Assembly (NCBI GenBank): GCA_050246875.1
Contig: JBFWVF010000011.1
Span: forward strand, 138,056 to 202,055
DNA: 64,000 nt
Origin: SHWB01 sp050246875
GTDB taxonomy: Bacteria > Pseudomonadota > Alphaproteobacteria > UBA6615
Reading direction: 5' to 3'
This document shows positions 24,255 to 33,083 of the stretch, piece by piece (the stretch's first letter is position 1; every line of letters begins with the position of its first letter). The notes beneath the pieces were generated by a model. It did not search any database. It was not told the DNA's origin and saw nothing but the letters and a program-made list of their open reading frames with translations. Both the position numbers and the translations under genes were made by a program.

Positions 24255-26423
24255 TCAACCCTCGACCAGCGGGCGCGGCGCGTCGCCACGCCGGTGCAGG
24301 GCCGAACCGCGGCCCGACAGGCTCGGATTGGTCATGAAATAGTGATGCGCGCTGAACGGCTCGTCGTCGCCGCTGCAATCGACGCGCGTGTAGTCGCCGT
24401 CGGGCCCGAGCGTCCAGCTGCTCGTCTCGTCCTTCAGGTTGGCGACCATGATCTGGTCGAGCACCTGCTCGCGGACCGTCGGGTTCTCGATCGGCACGAG
24501 TATCTCGACCCGCCGGTCGAGATTGCGCGGCATCCAGTCGGCCGACGAAATGTAGAGACGGGCGTGCGGCGAGGGCAGTTCGTGCCCGGCGCCGAAGGCG
24601 ACGATGCGGCCATGTTCGAGGAAACGGCCGACGATGCTTTTGACCCGGATGTTGTCCGACAGGCCGGGAATGCCGGGCCGCAGGCAGCAGGTGCCGCGCA
24701 CGATGAGGTCGATCGAGACGCCGTTGGCCGAGGCGCGGTACAGCGCGTCGATGATGGCGCCGTCGACGAGGTTGTTGAGCTTGACCCAGATCTGCGCCGG
24801 CCGGCCGGCGCGCGCGTGGGCGATCTCGTCCTCGATGAGGGCGAGCAGGGTGGCGCGCAGCGAGACCGGCGCCGAGGCGATCTTCTCCAGCGAGTCGGGG
24901 CGCGCGTAGCCGGTCATGTAGTTGAACACCCGCGAGGCGTCCTGGCACAGCACGGGATCGCAGGTGAAGAACGACAGGTCGCTGTAAACGCGCGCCGTCA
25001 CGGGATGGTAGTTGCCGGTGCCGAAATGCGCGTAGGAGCGCAGGCTGCGCCCCTCGCGGCGCACCACCAGGCTGATCTTGGCGTGCGTCTTCAAGTCGAT
25101 GAAGCCGTAGACGACCTGCACGCCGGCGCGCTCCAGCTCGCGCGCCCAGCGGATGTTCGCCTCCTCGTCGAAGCGCGCCTTGAGTTCGACCAGCGCGGTC
25201 ACCGACTTGCCGGACTCCGCCGCCTCGATCAGCGCGCGCACGATCGGCGAGTCCTCCGAGGTGCGGTAGAGGGTCTGCTTGATCGCCACGACCTGCGGGT
25301 CGCGCGCCGCCTGGCGGACGAACTGCACCACCACGTCGAAGGATTCGAACGGGTGGTGGACGACGATGTCCTTGGTGCGGATGGCGGCGAAGCAGTCGCC
25401 GCCGAAGTCGCGGATGCGCTCGGGAAAGCGCGGCTCGAAGGGCTTGAACAGCAGGTCGGTGCGCTCGGGCACGATGAGCTGCTTGGTGTCGACCATGCCG
25501 AGGATGCCGTCGAGTACGAACACGTCCTCGTCGTCGACGCCGATCTGGTCGAGCACGAAGCTGCGCAGCCGGTCGGGCATCGCCGCGTCGATCGTCAGGC
25601 GGATGACGTTGCCGCGGCGGCGGCGCTTGAGCGCCGTCTCGAACACCCGCACGAGATCCTCGGCTTCCTCGAGGATGTCGATCTCGCTGTCGCGGATGAT
25701 GCGGAAATTGCCGAAGCCGCGCAGCCGGAAGCCTGGAAACAGGCGGTCGAGGAAGACGCGCACGACGCGCTCCAGCGCGATGAAGCGAACGGCGTCGCCG
25801 GGCAGGCGGATGAAGCGGTCGATCTGGCCCGGCAGCGGCAGCAGGCCGACCAGCTCGCGGCTGTCGGCCGGCCGCACCAGTTCCAGCGCCATGGCGAGGC
25901 CGAAATTCGGGATGAAGGGGAACGGATGCGCCGGGTCGACGGCCAGCGGCGTCAGCACCGGGAAGATCTCGGCCATGAAGTGGTCTTCGAGCCAGTCGCG
26001 CTCGGCGGCGGTCAGTTCCTCCGGCTCGATGTCGGCGATGCCGGCCTCGCGCATGGCGCGGCGCAGGGTCAGCCAGACGCGCTGCTGGTCGTTCATCAGC
26101 GAGCCGGCGCGGCGGTTGATCTCGGTGAGCTGCTGGGCCGGCGTGCGGCCGTCGATCGACGGCGTCGACACGCCGGCGGCGACCTGCGCCTTCAGGCCGG
26201 CCACGCGCACCATGTAGAACTCGTCGAGGTTGGAGGCCGAGATCGACAGGAAGCGCACGCGCTCCTGCAGGGGATGCCGCGTGTTCTCCGCTTCCTCGAT
26301 GACGCGCTCGTTGAACGCCAGCCACGACAGCTCGCGGTTGAGGAAGCGCTCGGGCGAGTGCGCGATCGCCACCGTCGGCTCGAGCGGCGGCAGCGGCGGG
26401 ACGATCTCGTAGGCGGTGCTCAT
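24255..26423 (-). CDS. ppk: Polyphosphate kinase 1
   Basis: A 722-residue PPK1, which polymerises ATP gamma-phosphate into polyphosphate. All four domains are present: N-terminal (RFLNRELSWLAFNERV), head (about 115-320), and the two phospholipase-D-like catalytic domains. The autophosphorylated histidine lies in LKTHAKIS and the second catalytic histidine in PHARLYIS. Other markers are FSLxx-equivalent RFDEEANI and FGTGNYHP. The ATG at 26423 is preceded by GGGGAGG. It is the first of the ppk-ppx pair; a 120-base gap separates it from hdaA upstream. Confidence 0.97.
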   Translation of the reverse strand: MSTAYEIVPPLPPLEPTVAIAHSPERFLNRELSWLAFNERVIEEAENTRHPLQERVRFLSISASNLDEFYMVRVAGLKAQVAAGVSTPSIDGRTPAQQLTEINRRAGSLMNDQQRVWLTLRRAMREAGIADIEPEELTAAERDWLEDHFMAEIFPVLTPLAVDPAHPFPFIPNFGLAMALELVRPADSRELVGLLPLPGQIDRFIRLPGDAVRFIALERVVRVFLDRLFPGFRLRGFGNFRIIRDSEIDILEEAEDLVRVFETALKRRRRGNVIRLTIDAAMPDRLRSFVLDQIGVDDEDVFVLDGILGMVDTKQLIVPERTDLLFKPFEPRFPERIRDFGGDCFAAIRTKDIVVHHPFESFDVVVQFVRQAARDPQVVAIKQTLYRTSEDSPIVRALIEAAESGKSVTALVELKARFDEEANIRWARELERAGVQVVYGFIDLKTHAKISLVVRREGRSLRSYAHFGTGNYHPVTARVYSDLSFFTCDPVLCQDASRVFNYMTGYARPDSLEKIASAPVSLRATLLALIEDEIAHARAGRPAQIWVKLNNLVDGAIIDALYRASANGVSIDLIVRGTCCLRPGIPGLSDNIRVKSIVGRFLEHGRIVAFGAGHELPSPHARLYISSADWMPRNLDRRVEILVPIENPTVREQVLDQIMVANLKDETSSWTLGPDGDYTRVDCSGDDEPFSAHHYFMTNPSLSGRGSALHRRGDAPRPLVEG

Positions 26424-26543
26424 GGCGGCGCGGGCCTCCCCGGCCGGCGTTCGGTCCCGGTTTGCCACGTCCCGACGCCGGCCGCAACCGGACGTGAGGC
26501 GCCACCCTGCCCGCGATTCGTGGCGGTCACGTGACAGACGAGC

Positions 26544-27260
26544 CTAGAGACCCGGGATTTCGGGCTCCAGCAGCACCTCGCGGACCAGCGCGGGGGTCAC
26601 GGCGCGGCCGCCGGCGAGCGCCGCGCGGTCGAGGGCATCGACCGCGGCGGCGGCGGCGGCGAAGCTGCGCTCGATGCGGGCGACCAGCATGGCCACCACC
26701 TCCTCGGCGACGCGCAACTGGCGGTCGGCGAACAGCTTGACCAGCACGGCGGCGAGGGTGGCGTCGTCGGGACGGTCGATGCCGACGGCCGGCAGGGCGA
26801 CCAGCCGCGAGCGCAGGTCGGCCAACGCGACCGGCCAGCGCGCCGGCGGCGTCTCGCCGGTGACGAGGAGATGGCCGCCGCCCGCCGCGAGGTGGTTGTA
26901 GAGGTGCAGCACGGCCTCCGCGAGCGGTCCCGCCGCCGGCCCGGACCCGGCCAGCGCCGCGTCGAGCCCGTCGAGCAGGATGGCGCCGTCGGCGCGGGCG
27001 ATATCCGCCGGAAGCTGCCCGGCGAGCGCCGCCGGATCGGTACAGGCCGCCGCGGCACGGGCGCGCCACACGGCGGCGAGGTGGCTCTTGCCGCTGGCCG
27101 GCGCGCCCCACAGGGCAAGGCCGGGCGCCGGCCAGTCCGGCCAGCGGTCGATCCAGGCGACGGCGGCGGCGTTGCAGGGCGCGACGAGAAAGTCCTCGCG
27201 TCCGAAGGCGGGGCGATGGGCGAGGTCGAGCGCAAGCTGGCGTCCGGGCCGGCCGCTCAT
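26544..27260 (-). CDS. hdaA: HdaA-like DnaA-homologous AAA+ protein
   Basis: A 238-residue protein corresponding to the AAA+ domain of DnaA without its DNA-binding domain. In alphaproteobacteria HdaA works with the beta clamp to convert DnaA-ATP to DnaA-ADP and prevent over-initiation. Residues 8-13 (QLALDL) form a clamp-binding motif at the N-terminus. The P-loop is GAPASGKS (52-59), Walker B lies in AILLDGLD, and sensor 1 in LLVTGE. The ATG overlaps the stop of the upstream permease (ATGA), so translation is probably coupled. The C-terminal lid region is Ala-rich and divergent. Confidence 0.85.
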   Translation of the reverse strand: MSGRPGRQLALDLAHRPAFGREDFLVAPCNAAAVAWIDRWPDWPAPGLALWGAPASGKSHLAAVWRARAAAACTDPAALAGQLPADIARADGAILLDGLDAALAGSGPAAGPLAEAVLHLYNHLAAGGGHLLVTGETPPARWPVALADLRSRLVALPAVGIDRPDDATLAAVLVKLFADRQLRVAEEVVAMLVARIERSFAAAAAAVDALDRAALAGGRAVTPALVREVLLEPEIPGL

Positions 27261-28345
27261 GCCCCTTCTCCGCCGGCCTCCCCGTCGGGCGGGCGGCCGG
27301 TGTAGAGCGAGGAGGCGCGGTAGCGCTCGATGGCGAACTCGACCAGCACGGCGATCGTCGCCGCGGCCGGCACCGCCAGCAGCATGCCGACAAGACCGAG
27401 CAGCGCGCCGCCGGCGAGCAGCGCGAAGATGACCCACACCGGATGCAGGCCGACGCGCTCGCCGACCAGCTTCGGGGTCAGGAAGTTGCCCTCGGCGATC
27501 TGGCCGACGACGATGATGGCGGCGACGATGGCCACCGGCACCAGCCCGTCGAACTGCACCAGCGCCAGCCCGACCGAGACGATGAGGCCGCCGATCGAGC
27601 CGACGAACGGGATGATCGACAGCAGCCCGGCGGCGAGGCCAACGATCAGGCCGAACTCCAGCCCGGCGACGGTGAGGCCGACGGCGTACCACACGGCGAG
27701 CACCGCCGAGACCATGAGCTGGCCGCGCACGAAGCCGGCGAGGCGGGCGTCGATCTCGCGCAGCAGCCGGCGGATGGTCGCCGCGTGCTCGCGCGGCAGC
27801 AGGTCGTCGAATGCCGCCGCGGTGCGGTCCCAGTCGCGCAGCAGGTAGAACGCGACGACCGGGGTGATGAGCAGCAGCGACAGCAGGTTGAGCAGCGCCA
27901 CGCCGCCGCGGAAGAGCTGGCCGGCGAGATCGCCGAGCCAGCCCGCGCCGCCGCCGACGGCCTGGCCAGCGGCATCGCGCACGCGCTCGACGGAGGCCGG
28001 GTCGACATGGGCGCCGAGGCGGTGCACCGTCGCCTCGATATAGCCGCGCACGGCCGAGACGTATTCGGGCATGCGATCGATCAGCGTCACGACCTGTGCC
28101 TGCAGCAACGGCTCCAGCACCGCCACCAGCCCGGCCAGCCCGAGGATGAGGACGCCGAGGATCAGAACCGTCGCCAGGGTACGGCCGACGCCGCGCCGTT
28201 CCAGCCGGTCGGCGAGCGGGTCGAGCAGGTAGGCCAGCGCCAGCGCCACGACGAAGGGCAGCAGGATGGCCGAGAACGCCCATAGCAGCAGGATGGCGAG
28301 CGCGAGGACGCCGAGCCAGGCGAGGGTCTGGCGACCGGCGCTCAT
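27257..28345 (-). CDS. AI-2E family permease (PerM/YdiK-like)
   Basis: A 362-residue membrane protein with about eight membrane segments, beginning with two helices (about 9-50), then a soluble helical stretch (about 75-150), and a C-terminal membrane block. The signatures VVGQIAEGNFLTPKLVGERVGLHPVW and IPFVGSIGG are diagnostic of the AI-2E transporter family. Family members have been linked to export of autoinducer-2 or to Na+/H+ antiport, and the substrate here is not predictable. It overlaps the genes on both sides by four bases, so it belongs to a tightly packed transcript with the lipid enzyme and hdaA. Confidence 0.88.
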   Translation of the reverse strand: MSAGRQTLAWLGVLALAILLLWAFSAILLPFVVALALAYLLDPLADRLERRGVGRTLATVLILGVLILGLAGLVAVLEPLLQAQVVTLIDRMPEYVSAVRGYIEATVHRLGAHVDPASVERVRDAAGQAVGGGAGWLGDLAGQLFRGGVALLNLLSLLLITPVVAFYLLRDWDRTAAAFDDLLPREHAATIRRLLREIDARLAGFVRGQLMVSAVLAVWYAVGLTVAGLEFGLIVGLAAGLLSIIPFVGSIGGLIVSVGLALVQFDGLVPVAIVAAIIVVGQIAEGNFLTPKLVGERVGLHPVWVIFALLAGGALLGLVGMLLAVPAAATIAVLVEFAIERYRASSLYTGRPPDGEAGGEGA

Positions 28346-28935
28346 GCCGGCCCCGCCGGCGGCTGGCCGAGGCCGGCGCCGTCGTCGTCCGCGGGTGCCA
28401 TCATCAGCCCCACCCAGTCGACGAGATAGCCGACGAACGAGGTCGCGGTCGTCGCCGCCACCACCCAGACCAGCACGTCCAGCGCCGGCCCGAGGCCGAT
28501 GGCCAGGCCGTGCTCGGCCAGCAGCGCGGCGGCCAGCACGATCTGCATCGTCGTATTGGCCTTCGACAGCAGCGACGGCGGCAGCGGCAGGCGATTGGCG
28601 AACAGCCGCTGCACGACGGCGCCGCCGAGGATCATCACGTCGCGGAAGGCGATGAGGATGACCAGCCACGCCGCCACCAGCCCCTCGATGCCCATGACGA
28701 CGTAGACCGAGACGAGCAGCGCCTTGTCCGCCAGCGGATCGAGCACGGCGCCGAGCTGCGTGACCTTGCCGTAACGCTTGGCGATGAAGCCGTCGACGGC
28801 GTCGGAGACGCCGGCCGCGACGAAGACCCAGAAGGCGGTGGCGTAGCGGCCGTCGAGCAGCAGCCAGACGCACACCGGCACCGTCAGCAGGCGGGCGAGC
28901 GATATGGCGTTGGGCAGGCTGAGCGCCATGGCCAT
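28342..28935 (-). CDS. CDP-alcohol phosphatidyltransferase family protein
   Basis: A 197-residue inner-membrane enzyme with the CDP-alcohol phosphotransferase signature: D-x2-DG-x2-A-[KR]-R...G-x3-D-x3-D, seen as DAVDGFIAKR and GAVLDPLADK, where the aspartates bind divalent metal and substrate. Hydrophobic segments follow. The family includes PgsA (phosphatidylglycerophosphate synthase), phosphatidylserine and cardiolipin synthases; the short N-terminus SLPNAISLARLLTVP is PgsA-like, but a second paralogue role is possible. Two in-frame ATGs (28935, 28929) are usable. It starts 3 bases after the DUF2066 stop. Confidence 0.85.
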   Translation of the reverse strand: MAMALSLPNAISLARLLTVPVCVWLLLDGRYATAFWVFVAAGVSDAVDGFIAKRYGKVTQLGAVLDPLADKALLVSVYVVMGIEGLVAAWLVILIAFRDVMILGGAVVQRLFANRLPLPPSLLSKANTTMQIVLAAALLAEHGLAIGLGPALDVLVWVVAATTATSFVGYLVDWVGLMMAPADDDGAGLGQPPAGPA

Positions 28936-28938
28936 GCG

Positions 28939-30108
28939 TCAGCGCGCAGCGGGGCGCAGGAGGCGGACCGGCAGGCCGGCGCCAGCCGTGACGAGGGCGT
29001 CGGGCGGCAGCGCCAGCGCCGTGCCGTCGCGCACCTCCTCGCCCAGCGCCAGACCCTGCCGGCCGAGGCCATCGGCGAGGTCGCCGGCATCGCCGACCCA
29101 GGCGACCTCGATCTCGGCATGGCGCGGCGTCAGCGCCCGCAGGTCGCGCTTGACGACGGGGGCCACCCGGGCCAGCCGCTCGCGCAGCTTCACCCAATCG
29201 GCGAGGCCGCCGAGCGAGGCCACCAGCACCATGCGCTGCTCGACCGCGCCGTGGCGCAGATGGCCGTCGAACCACGCCTTCTCCAGCGCCTCGGCGGTGC
29301 CGGCGACGGCGCGCGCCATCAGCCCGGCCTCGTCGTCGAGACCCTCGCCGCGGAAATTCAGCAGCAGCGGCGGGCGTGACGGCGCCTCGGGCTCGCTGAC
29401 GGCGACGTCGAGCACCGGCACGGCGTCGTCGCCGGCCCGCAGCGTCGCCACGGCGACATAGGCACCGGCCGCCGCGTAGCGGTCGGCGATGGCCGCCAGC
29501 CCGGCACGGTCGCCGGCCGCGGCCTGCTCGGCCGTCAGGTCGGCGAGGTCGCCGAGGTCACCGAGCGGCGCCGCCAGCAGCAATGCCCCCTGCCCGGCGG
29601 CGCGATCAGACCAGGCGCGCCGCCACGGGTTCGGCTCGTCCCACAGAACGACGGCGCCGGCGCGCTGCAGCACCGGGATGACCAGCATCGTCTCCTGCGG
29701 CACGTCGGCGTAGGGCAGGCCGGCGCGGTCGAGCAGCGTGCGGACCTCGGCCGGACGGAAGCGCACGGTGACGCGGGCAAGGTAGCGGACGGTCGAGGCG
29801 CGTTCGTCGGCAATCTCGATGTCGCGCACGTAGAACGGCACCTCGCGCGCGGCGACCTGCGGCACATGCGTGCGCTCGGCCGGCGGCACGAGTCGCTGCA
29901 GCAGGCGGGCCAGCGCCGTGCGCTCGGCCTCGCGCAGCGCCTGCTCGCGGGCGGCGACGGCGCTCTGCGCCGTCACGTCGACGGCGACTCCGCGCACCGT
30001 GAAGGCCTCGTCGTCGCGGCCGGCGGCCTGCGCCCAGGCCGGCGACGCGGCAGCGGCGAGCAAAGCCGCGGCCAGCACGCCCCGCCGCAAGATCGCCCCG
30101 AGCCGCAT
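28939..30108 (-). CDS. DUF2066 domain-containing periplasmic protein
   Basis: A 389-residue exported protein (signal peptide ending near SPAWA-QA). It contains the DUF2066 region with FTVRGVAVDVTAQSAVAAREQALREAER followed by LQRLVP, as in the family. The function is uncharacterised. In alphaproteobacteria DUF2066 genes are regularly found divergent from purM and upstream of the CDP-alcohol transferase, permease and hdaA genes, as here. The ATG at 30108 is the first codon before the hydrophobic segment. The C-terminal half is Ala/Arg-rich and poorly conserved. Confidence 0.8.
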   Translation of the reverse strand: MRLGAILRRGVLAAALLAAAASPAWAQAAGRDDEAFTVRGVAVDVTAQSAVAAREQALREAERTALARLLQRLVPPAERTHVPQVAAREVPFYVRDIEIADERASTVRYLARVTVRFRPAEVRTLLDRAGLPYADVPQETMLVIPVLQRAGAVVLWDEPNPWRRAWSDRAAGQGALLLAAPLGDLGDLADLTAEQAAAGDRAGLAAIADRYAAAGAYVAVATLRAGDDAVPVLDVAVSEPEAPSRPPLLLNFRGEGLDDEAGLMARAVAGTAEALEKAWFDGHLRHGAVEQRMVLVASLGGLADWVKLRERLARVAPVVKRDLRALTPRHAEIEVAWVGDAGDLADGLGRQGLALGEEVRDGTALALPPDALVTAGAGLPVRLLRPAAR

Positions 30109-30243
30109 TGCAAAAGGCCTCGTTTTCCGTACATTCGCGGCGCCGGTGCCGGGTCGTGATCCGGACGCCCCGCGCGGGCGCCAGAAGACGGGCTTCCGGC
30201 GGCGGCTGTCAAGCCGCGCCCCCTTCGCCGCGGGAGACCCGCC

Positions 30244-31314
30244 ATCGCCATCCGTTATCAGGACGCCGGGGTCGACATCGCCGCCGGCAACGCCCTTGTC
30301 GACGCCATCAAGCCGCTGGCCGCGGCGACGCGGCGGGCCGGGGCGCTCGGCGGCATCGGCGGCTTCGGCGCGCTGTTCGACCCGCGCGCGGCCGGTTTCC
30401 GCGATCCCGTGCTGGTCGCCACGACCGACGGCGTCGGCACCAAGCTGCGACTCGCCACCCAGACCGGCCGCCATGCCGGCATCGGCGTCGACCTCGTCGC
30501 CATGTGCGTCAACGACCTCGTCGTGCAGGGCGCCGAGCCGCTGTTCTTCCTCGACTACTTCGCCACCGGCCGGCTCAGCAACACCGTGGCGGCGGAGGTG
30601 ATCGCCGGCATTTCGGCCGGCTGCCGCGCCGCCGGCTGCGCGCTGGTCGGCGGCGAGACGGCGGAGATGCCCGACCACTACGCGCCCGGCGACTACGACC
30701 TCGCCGGCTTCGCCGTCGGCGCCGTCGAACGCGGCGAGACGCTGCCCAGCGAGGCGCGGCCGCCGGTGCCGGGCGACATCGTGCTCGGCCTCGCCTCGAC
30801 CGGCGTGCATTCGAACGGCTACTCCCTCGTCCGCCGCATCGTCGACATCGGCGGCGTCGCGCTCGACGCGCCGGCGCCCTTCGCCACCGACACGACGCTC
30901 GGCGCGGCGCTGCTGGTGCCGACGCGCATCTATGTCGCCGCCTGCCTCGCGGCGGCGCGCGCCGGCAAGGTGAAGGCCTTCGCCCACATCACCGGCGGCG
31001 GGCTGCTGGAGAACATCCCGCGCGTGCTGCCCGACGGCACAGGCGTCGCGCTCGACGCCGCAAGCTGGACGATCCCGCCGGTATTCGGCTGGCTCGCCCG
31101 CACGGGTCCGGTCGACGAGCACGAGATGGCGCGCACCTTCAACTGCGGCGTCGGCATGATCGCCGTTGTCGCGCCGGCCGATGCCGACGCGGCGACGAGC
31201 CTGCTCGCGGCGCATGGCGAAACCGTGGCGCGCATCGGCGTGGTGACGGCCGTACCGGACGGGTCGCCACGGGTCACGGTCGCCGGCCTTGCGGCCGCCC
31301 TCGAACTGGCATGA
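30244..31314 (+). CDS. purM: Phosphoribosylformylglycinamidine cyclo-ligase, apparent ATC start
   Basis: PurM (AIR synthetase) closes the imidazole ring in purine synthesis. The body is intact: YQDAGVDI-AAGNALVDAIKP, ATTDGVGTKLRLA, GGETAEMP, HSNGYSLVR and HITGGGLLENIPR. In this frame there is no ATG, GTG, TTG or CTG between the stop at 30157 and residue YQDAG. The best-placed initiator is ATC at 30244, seven bases after GGGAG (30232-30236); it gives 356 residues, the normal length. The first standard start, GTG at 30409, would remove about 55 conserved residues. A sequencing error is the alternative. It overlaps purN by ATGA. Confidence 0.85.
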   Translation: MAIRYQDAGVDIAAGNALVDAIKPLAAATRRAGALGGIGGFGALFDPRAAGFRDPVLVATTDGVGTKLRLATQTGRHAGIGVDLVAMCVNDLVVQGAEPLFFLDYFATGRLSNTVAAEVIAGISAGCRAAGCALVGGETAEMPDHYAPGDYDLAGFAVGAVERGETLPSEARPPVPGDIVLGLASTGVHSNGYSLVRRIVDIGGVALDAPAPFATDTTLGAALLVPTRIYVAACLAAARAGKVKAFAHITGGGLLENIPRVLPDGTGVALDAASWTIPPVFGWLARTGPVDEHEMARTFNCGVGMIAVVAPADADAATSLLAAHGETVARIGVVTAVPDGSPRVTVAGLAAALELA

Positions 31315-31964
31315 CGCGCCTCAGGCTCGGCGTGCTGATCTCCGGACGCGGCAGCAACCTCGCCGCGCTGATCGCCGCCTGCGCCGACCCCGCGTTTCCG
31401 GCCGAGATCGTCCTCGTCGTCGCCAACAAGGCCGATGCCGGCGGCCTCGACCACGCGCGCAAGGCCGGCATCGCGACGCAGGTGATCGACCATCGCGGCT
31501 TCGCCGGGCGCGAACCCTTCGATGCCGCCATCGACGCGGCACTGCGCCGGTCCGGCGTCGGGCTGGTCTGCCTCGCCGGCTTCATGCGCCTGCTGTCGGC
31601 GAAATTCATCGCCGGCTGGGACGGGCGCATCCTCAACATCCACCCGTCGCTGCTGCCCTCGTTCCGCGGCCTCGACGCGCAAGCGCAGGCGCTGGCCGCC
31701 GGCGTGCGCATCGCCGGCTGCACGGTGCATGTCGTGGTGCCGGAAATGGACGCCGGGCCGATCATCGCCCAGGCCGCCGTGCCGGTGCTGCCGGACGACA
31801 CCGAGGCCGCGCTGTCGGCGCGCATCCTCGCCGCCGAGCACCGCCTCTACCCGGCCGCCGTGCGCCTGTTCGCCGAAGGCCGGGCGCGCGTCGCGGACGG
31901 GCGGGTCACGATCGAGGGCGCCGCGGCGCCCGATGCCGTGCTGGTCAATCCGCCACCCGGCTGA
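31311..31964 (+). CDS. purN: Phosphoribosylglycinamide formyltransferase
   Basis: A 217-residue PurN, which transfers a formyl group from 10-formyl-THF to GAR in purine synthesis. The N-terminal substrate loop is LISGRGSNLAAL; the catalytic segment contains NIHPSLLPSFRG and the aspartate in PEMDAGPI, giving the N-H-D triad. GCTVH follows the family pattern. The ATG at 31311 overlaps the purM stop (ATGA), so the two enzymes are translationally coupled, as is common for purMN. Confidence 0.96.
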   Translation: MTRLRLGVLISGRGSNLAALIAACADPAFPAEIVLVVANKADAGGLDHARKAGIATQVIDHRGFAGREPFDAAIDAALRRSGVGLVCLAGFMRLLSAKFIAGWDGRILNIHPSLLPSFRGLDAQAQALAAGVRIAGCTVHVVVPEMDAGPIIAQAAVPVLPDDTEAALSARILAAEHRLYPAAVRLFAEGRARVADGRVTIEGAAAPDAVLVNPPPG

Positions 31965-32070
31965 TCGGCCGGCGGACGGCCGTGGCGCGACCATCCGCCC
32001 CTTGCGCCGGGCCGCGACCCGACGCTAAGAGTCGACGCAACCAACGGCTCCGCGGGAAGGCAGCACAGCC

Positions 32071-32211
32071 ATGGCCGAACACGGCGACCTCATGCACGGC
32101 CACGATCTCAAGCCGCACGTCGAGACGTGGAACGGCTTCCTCAAGCTGATGTACTACGCCGCCGGCGGCGTGGTGCTGCTGCTGGTCTTCATGGCGCTGG
32201 TGCTGCTGTAG
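32071..32211 (+). CDS. Small aa3-type cytochrome c oxidase subunit IV
   Basis: A 46-residue protein: a charged His-rich N-terminus (MAEHGDLMHGHDLKPHVETW) and one membrane helix (about 27-46). This is the layout of the small bacterial aa3-oxidase subunit IV family (Pfam COX4_pro_2), and the HVETWNGFLKLMYYA segment fits it. The subunit packs against the oxidase but is not catalytic. GGGAAGG precedes the ATG at 32071. The main oxidase genes are not in the window; the gene lies alone between purN and the repeat-filled gap before ndk. Confidence 0.75.
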   Translation: MAEHGDLMHGHDLKPHVETWNGFLKLMYYAAGGVVLLLVFMALVLL

Positions 32212-32258
32212 GACGGCAGGGCTTCAGGCGCCGCGGGGAGCCGCCGCTTTTTCAGTAG

Positions 32259-32519
32259 CCTCATCCTGAGCCTGTCGAAGGACGAGGCGGTCCCTCCGCC
32301 GGTGCCCCGATCCTCGTCCTTCGACAAGCTCAGGATGAGGATCGTTGGACTGTCGTGCGGGTCGGGAACGGCCTGGAGCGCCCCGACACCCTCGACACAC
32401 GCGGTACCCACAGCCGCAATGCTACCAGTCGCCTCATCCTGAGCCTGTCGAAGGACGAGACGTCGCGCCGTCCGTGCCCCGATCCTCGTCCTTCGTCCCT
32501 CGACAGGCTCGGGATGAGG
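32259..32519. repeat. Family B palindromic repeats, four copies in alternating orientation
   Basis: The 370-base gap between the oxidase subunit and ndk holds four copies of a 29-base unit with arms CCTCATCC and GGACGAGG around a TGAGCCTGTCGAA core: 32259-32287 (+), 32312-32340 (-), 32432-32460 (+) and 32483-32519 (-, with an 8-base insertion). They form two inverted pairs. The orientation and irregular spacing identify a BIME-like element, not a CRISPR. No gene is seen in the gap. Confidence 0.85.
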
Positions 32520-32581
32520 AGGCTCAGGATGAGGATCGTTGGGGCGCCGGGACGCGGGTAACGGTCCGGCGTGTGCCGCCC

Positions 32582-33004
32582 CTACCCGACGATGTCCGTC
32601 TCGGCGAAGAAGTAGGCGATCTCGACCTTCGCGTTCTCGGCGCTGTCGGAACCGTGCGCCGAATTGGCCTCGATCGATTCGGCGAAGGTCTTGCGGATGG
32701 TGCCGGGCTCGGCGTTGGCCGGGTTGGTGGCGCCCATCACCTTGCGGTTCGTCGCCACCGCGTCCTCGCCCTCCAGCACCTGCACCACGACCGGGCCGGA
32801 GGTCATGAAGGTGCACAGGCTGTCGAAGAACGGCCGTTCCCGGTGAACGGCGTAGAAGCCCTCGGCCTGGGCGCGCGTCAGCCGCATGCGCCGCTGCGCG
32901 ACGATCCGCAGCCCCGCCTCCTCCAGCAGCGCGTTGATGCGCCCGGTCAGGTTGCGCCGCGTGGCGTCCGGCTTGATGATCGACAGCGTGCGTTCGATGG
33001 CCAT
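32582..33004 (-). CDS. ndk: Nucleoside diphosphate kinase
   Basis: A 140-residue Ndk that balances nucleoside triphosphates by ping-pong phosphoryl transfer. The phosphorylated histidine is H117 in NSAHGSDS; K11 (IKPDA), R87 and R104 are also in place. Length and sequence are fully typical. It follows holC on the same strand after 79 bases, in the alphaproteobacterial order pepA-holC-ndk. Confidence 0.97.
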   Translation of the reverse strand: MAIERTLSIIKPDATRRNLTGRINALLEEAGLRIVAQRRMRLTRAQAEGFYAVHRERPFFDSLCTFMTSGPVVVQVLEGEDAVATNRKVMGATNPANAEPGTIRKTFAESIEANSAHGSDSAENAKVEIAYFFAETDIVG

Positions 33005-33083
33005 GATGCGTCCGTCTTGCTGGGTCGGTGGCGGGTGGCCGGGTTCCTAGTGGCCGGCCGGGCGGGCGTCAAGGGACGCCGGC

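Noticed and set aside
30409..31314. purM starting at GTG 30409
   Set aside because: This would remove about 55 residues that are conserved in PurM, including YQDAGVDI and GGIGGFGALFD. The frame is intact upstream, so the truncated start is not believable.
32259..32519. Regularly repeated sequence resembling a CRISPR array
   Set aside because: Units alternate in orientation, are themselves palindromic, have unequal spacing and no cas genes nearby. They fit BIME-like repeats.
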